The notes under the pieces are model-generated. The model was not told where the DNA came from. It made no database searches and saw only the letters and a list, made by a program, of their open reading frames with translations. The translations under genes and the position numbers were made by a program. Of a stretch of 64,000 bases of DNA, positions 62,066-64,000 are shown in pieces. The stretch's first letter is position 1; every line of letters begins with the position of its first letter. Source of the DNA: Cytobacillus horneckiae (lineage in GTDB: Bacteria > Bacillota > Bacilli > Bacillales > Cytobacillaceae); contig NZ_PISD01000034.1 of the NCBI RefSeq assembly GCF_002835735.1, positions 1-64,000 on the forward strand. Direction: 5' to 3'.

Positions 62066-62710
62066 TCAGAAACCTAGAAGTTTTCGAAAATAGCTCGAGT
62101 AAGATTGGCTTACTGGGATTTTTTCTCCATTTCTCATTGCGAGCAAAAAAGTAGAGTGAGAGTCTGGATATATCTCCTTTATTTGATTTACATTTACAAT
62201 AAAGGAGCGATGACAGCGAATAAAGTTTTCTTTTGGCAGGATATACTCAAATTCCTGAAGCGAGTTTTTATGTGTGCCAAGTGCATTCTGTGAATGAACA
62301 TGGGTTTTGCGATCTTTCGCTTCAAAGTAATAGACTTCACTAAAGGGAACGGGAACCCAGCCATCATTTGTCTTTAATGTAACGACTGATTTTCCTTCTG
62401 TCAATGTTGGAAAGATCGCCGTCACACATCCTTCAATCTTTCCGTTATTTAAAAAAGGAACGGCCATCCCATGGTAGGGCACGCCAAAAATATCCCGATT
62501 AATAAATTCAGATTCTTTTTGCTCAGATTGCAGCGCCTTATAAGCAATGGTACCTTTTTTGACAGGATCGCCTGGCGATATTTTCAGGTCCACCCGCTTA
62601 CTCGGACGATAATATATATATTCTTTCGTATTGGAGACGGCGATGGAAACCTCATCAGAAAATAGCTCTCCAATCACATCTAATAGAGAAACAACCGTTA
62701 TACTTTCCAT
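62066..62710 (-). CDS. LytTR-domain transcriptional regulator with N-terminal sensor domain
   Basis: A 214-residue protein without a receiver domain. Residues 1-105 form a PAS-like sensor (VIGELFSDEVSIAVSNTKEYIYYRPSKRVDLKISPGDP and later FGVPYHGMAVPFLNNGKIEGCV). Residues 115-214 are a LytTR DNA-binding domain (VYYFEAKDRKTHVHS; FIRCHRSFIVNVNQIKEIYP). It is thus a one-component regulator. It lies 184 bp upstream of the CoA-transferase gene on the same strand, its probable target. The start is the ATG at 62710; a GTG three codons earlier is an alternative. Confidence 0.88.
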   Translation of the reverse strand: MESITVVSLLDVIGELFSDEVSIAVSNTKEYIYYRPSKRVDLKISPGDPVKKGTIAYKALQSEQKESEFINRDIFGVPYHGMAVPFLNNGKIEGCVTAIFPTLTEGKSVVTLKTNDGWVPVPFSEVYYFEAKDRKTHVHSQNALGTHKNSLQEFEYILPKENFIRCHRSFIVNVNQIKEIYPDSHSTFLLAMRNGEKIPVSQSYSSYFRKLLGF

Positions 62711-62784
62711 CCAAAACACCCTTCGTCGTTCTTTCTCCTTTTATATTAACTCGTTTACGATTTTTTTGCTTGAATTGAATCCTT

Positions 62785-64000
62785 TCACTTAACTGAAAAA
62801 AGGTTTTTATAGATATGGCCATGATGTGATTCTTTTAAATATTTTTGCCCATGACCATAGATTTTTTCTCGATAAGTTCCTGCTTGATAATCATTTTGAA
62901 TAAGGCCTCTAGCTTGTAAAATCGGAACTACGAGCTCAACAAAGTCTTTAAAGCTTCCTGGAGCAAGTGTGTAAGCAATATTAAATCCATCCACATCTGC
63001 TTCTTTTACCCATTTTTCCATCTCATCAGCTATTTTTTCCGGCGTTCCGACAACAACCGGCCCCCTGCCGCCAATGCCTGCAAAAGCTGCCAATTCACGA
63101 ATGGTCCACTTTCGATTTGGATCAGCCTTTGTAAACAGCTCTAATGCGGATTGAATGCTATTGCTTTCAATATATTCAACTGTATCATCCGGGTTATATT
63201 TTGAAAAATCAACCCCAGTCCAGCCACCTAAGAGCGCCAGTGCGCCTTCATAGCTAATGTAGCTCTTTAACTCTTCATATTTCTGTTCAGCTTCCTCCGC
63301 TGTTTCGCCAACAATTGGCGTAAACACAGTAAATATTTTCAAATCTTCCGGCTCACGACCCTGCTCTTTTGCCTTTTTGCGCAAATCATCGACACCTTTT
63401 TTTACAAGCGTAGGACTTGGACCTGCGGTAAATACACATTCCGCATGCTTCGCAGCAAATGCTCTTCCTCTCGAGGAGGCGCCAGCTTGATAAAGAACGG
63501 GTGTCCGTTGTGGCGATGGTTCACAAAGATGAGCCCCGGGTACTTTAAAAAACTTGCCGTCATGATTTATATCATGAACTTTGCGGGGATCAGTAAAAAT
63601 ACGATTATTTTTATCACGAAGAACCGCATCCTCCTCCCAGCTTCCCTCCCAAAGTTTATAGCACACTTCTAAAAACTCATCAGCCACTTCATAGCGATCA
63701 TCATGTTTTAATTGTTCACTTAAGCCAAAATTTTTAGCTGCGCTATCCAAATAAGAAGAAACAATATTCCAAGCTACCCTGCCATTCGTTAAATGATCAA
63801 GGGTGGAGAATCGTCTTGCCAGCATATACGGATGCTCATATGTTAATGAGTATGTTACCCCAAAACAAAGATGCTTTGTTGCCTGTGACATCGCTGAAAT
63901 CAGCAATAGAGGATCATTGGCAGGAACTTGCACTGCCTGTTCCAACGCTGCATCACTATTACCTCTATGGATATCATATACACCTAGGACATCAGCAAGA
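62785..64000 (-). CDS. NtaA/SnaA/DszA-family FMN-dependent monooxygenase, partial
   Basis: Luciferase-like flavin monooxygenase. The reading frame is open to the right edge (LADVLGVYDIHRG upstream of the first internal start-like codon at 63945), so the 5' end lies outside the window. About 404 residues are present of the usual 440. Family blocks are TYEHPYMLARRFSTLDHLTNGRVAWNIVSSY, PVLYQAGASSRGRAFAAKHAECVF in family terms, and the C-terminal GTPEKIADEMEKWV with DGFNIAY. These enzymes use FMNH2 from a partner reductase to oxidise organosulfur or chelator compounds; B. subtilis YtnJ (CmoJ) is a relative. Substrate unknown. Confidence 0.9.
   Translation of the reverse strand, partial: LADVLGVYDIHRGNSDAALEQAVQVPANDPLLLISAMSQATKHLCFGVTYSLTYEHPYMLARRFSTLDHLTNGRVAWNIVSSYLDSAAKNFGLSEQLKHDDRYEVADEFLEVCYKLWEGSWEEDAVLRDKNNRIFTDPRKVHDINHDGKFFKVPGAHLCEPSPQRTPVLYQAGASSRGRAFAAKHAECVFTAGPSPTLVKKGVDDLRKKAKEQGREPEDLKIFTVFTPIVGETAEEAEQKYEELKSYISYEGALALLGGWTGVDFSKYNPDDTVEYIESNSIQSALELFTKADPNRKWTIRELAAFAGIGGRGPVVVGTPEKIADEMEKWVKEADVDGFNIAYTLAPGSFKDFVELVVPILQARGLIQNDYQAGTYREKIYGHGQKYLKESHHGHIYKNLFSVK

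Overview
The window is chromosomal DNA of a low-GC, Gram-positive, endospore-former-type bacterium of the Bacillaceae. This rests on the gene content: a LiaIH-LiaFSR envelope-stress module, YfmL, YhfW and YogA relatives, a MapB-type methionine aminopeptidase, an LnrJK-LnrLMN-type module, a KinB-like kinase, a DctSR-DctP-DctB locus, strong GGAGG ribosome binding sites, many TTG/GTG starts, and cre-type and sigma-A-type promoters. No phage, plasmid or CRISPR array is visible. The genus cannot be fixed from sequence alone.

Layout. 1-674: seven tandem 52-bp hairpin units running off the left edge, then a GC-rich extragenic element. 675-2880 (minus): an ABC-F ATPase behind a leader with two small ORFs and a terminator, which looks like ribosome-mediated attenuation. 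2997-6540 (minus): liaI-liaH-liaF-liaS-liaR. 6708-16947: mostly single-gene units (VanW-like, RraA-like, a trans-sulfuration PLP enzyme, YhfW, YfmL, an alanine/glycine symporter, an MFS pump, a secreted subtilase). 17255-21349: an AAC(6')-like acetyltransferase, a 51-bp tandem repeat array, YogA, MapB, a GNAT protein next to a truncated EamA transporter, and a cold shock protein. 21667-25763: LytS/LytT-type sensor pair plus a short CstA-family transporter with a cre site and paired direct repeats in its promoter, read here as a pyruvate-type sensing and uptake unit. 25911-31692: exonuclease, DUF3784 membrane protein, ArsR-type regulator with MFS exporter, catalase KatE.

31693-37884: a possible TnpB/omega-RNA remnant, then an LnrJK-LnrLMN-type antibiotic response module headed by a GNAT gene. 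37994-44026: ECF sigma factor and its membrane anti-sigma partner, a KinB-like kinase, a decayed NUDIX gene, and a TetR/DUF4188 pair sharing an identical palindromic operator. 44437-52036 (minus): one operon of TAXI receptor, TRAP fusion permease, GntR regulator, GlcD, GlcF and LhgO, which I read as uptake and oxidation of a 2-hydroxy acid. 52294-64000: a large unrecognised membrane protein, an rRNA methyltransferase, the dicarboxylate locus (dctP, dctR, dctS and divergent dctB), an acetyl-CoA hydrolase/CoA-transferase with an adjacent LytTR regulator, and an FMN monooxygenase cut by the right edge.

The theme is envelope and antibiotic stress sensing plus organic-acid uptake and oxidation. 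The most unusual items are the two minisatellite arrays, the double leader ORF of the ABC-F gene, the LytST-CstA promoter architecture, and the TAXI-TRAP/GlcDF/LhgO operon, whose substrate is not known.
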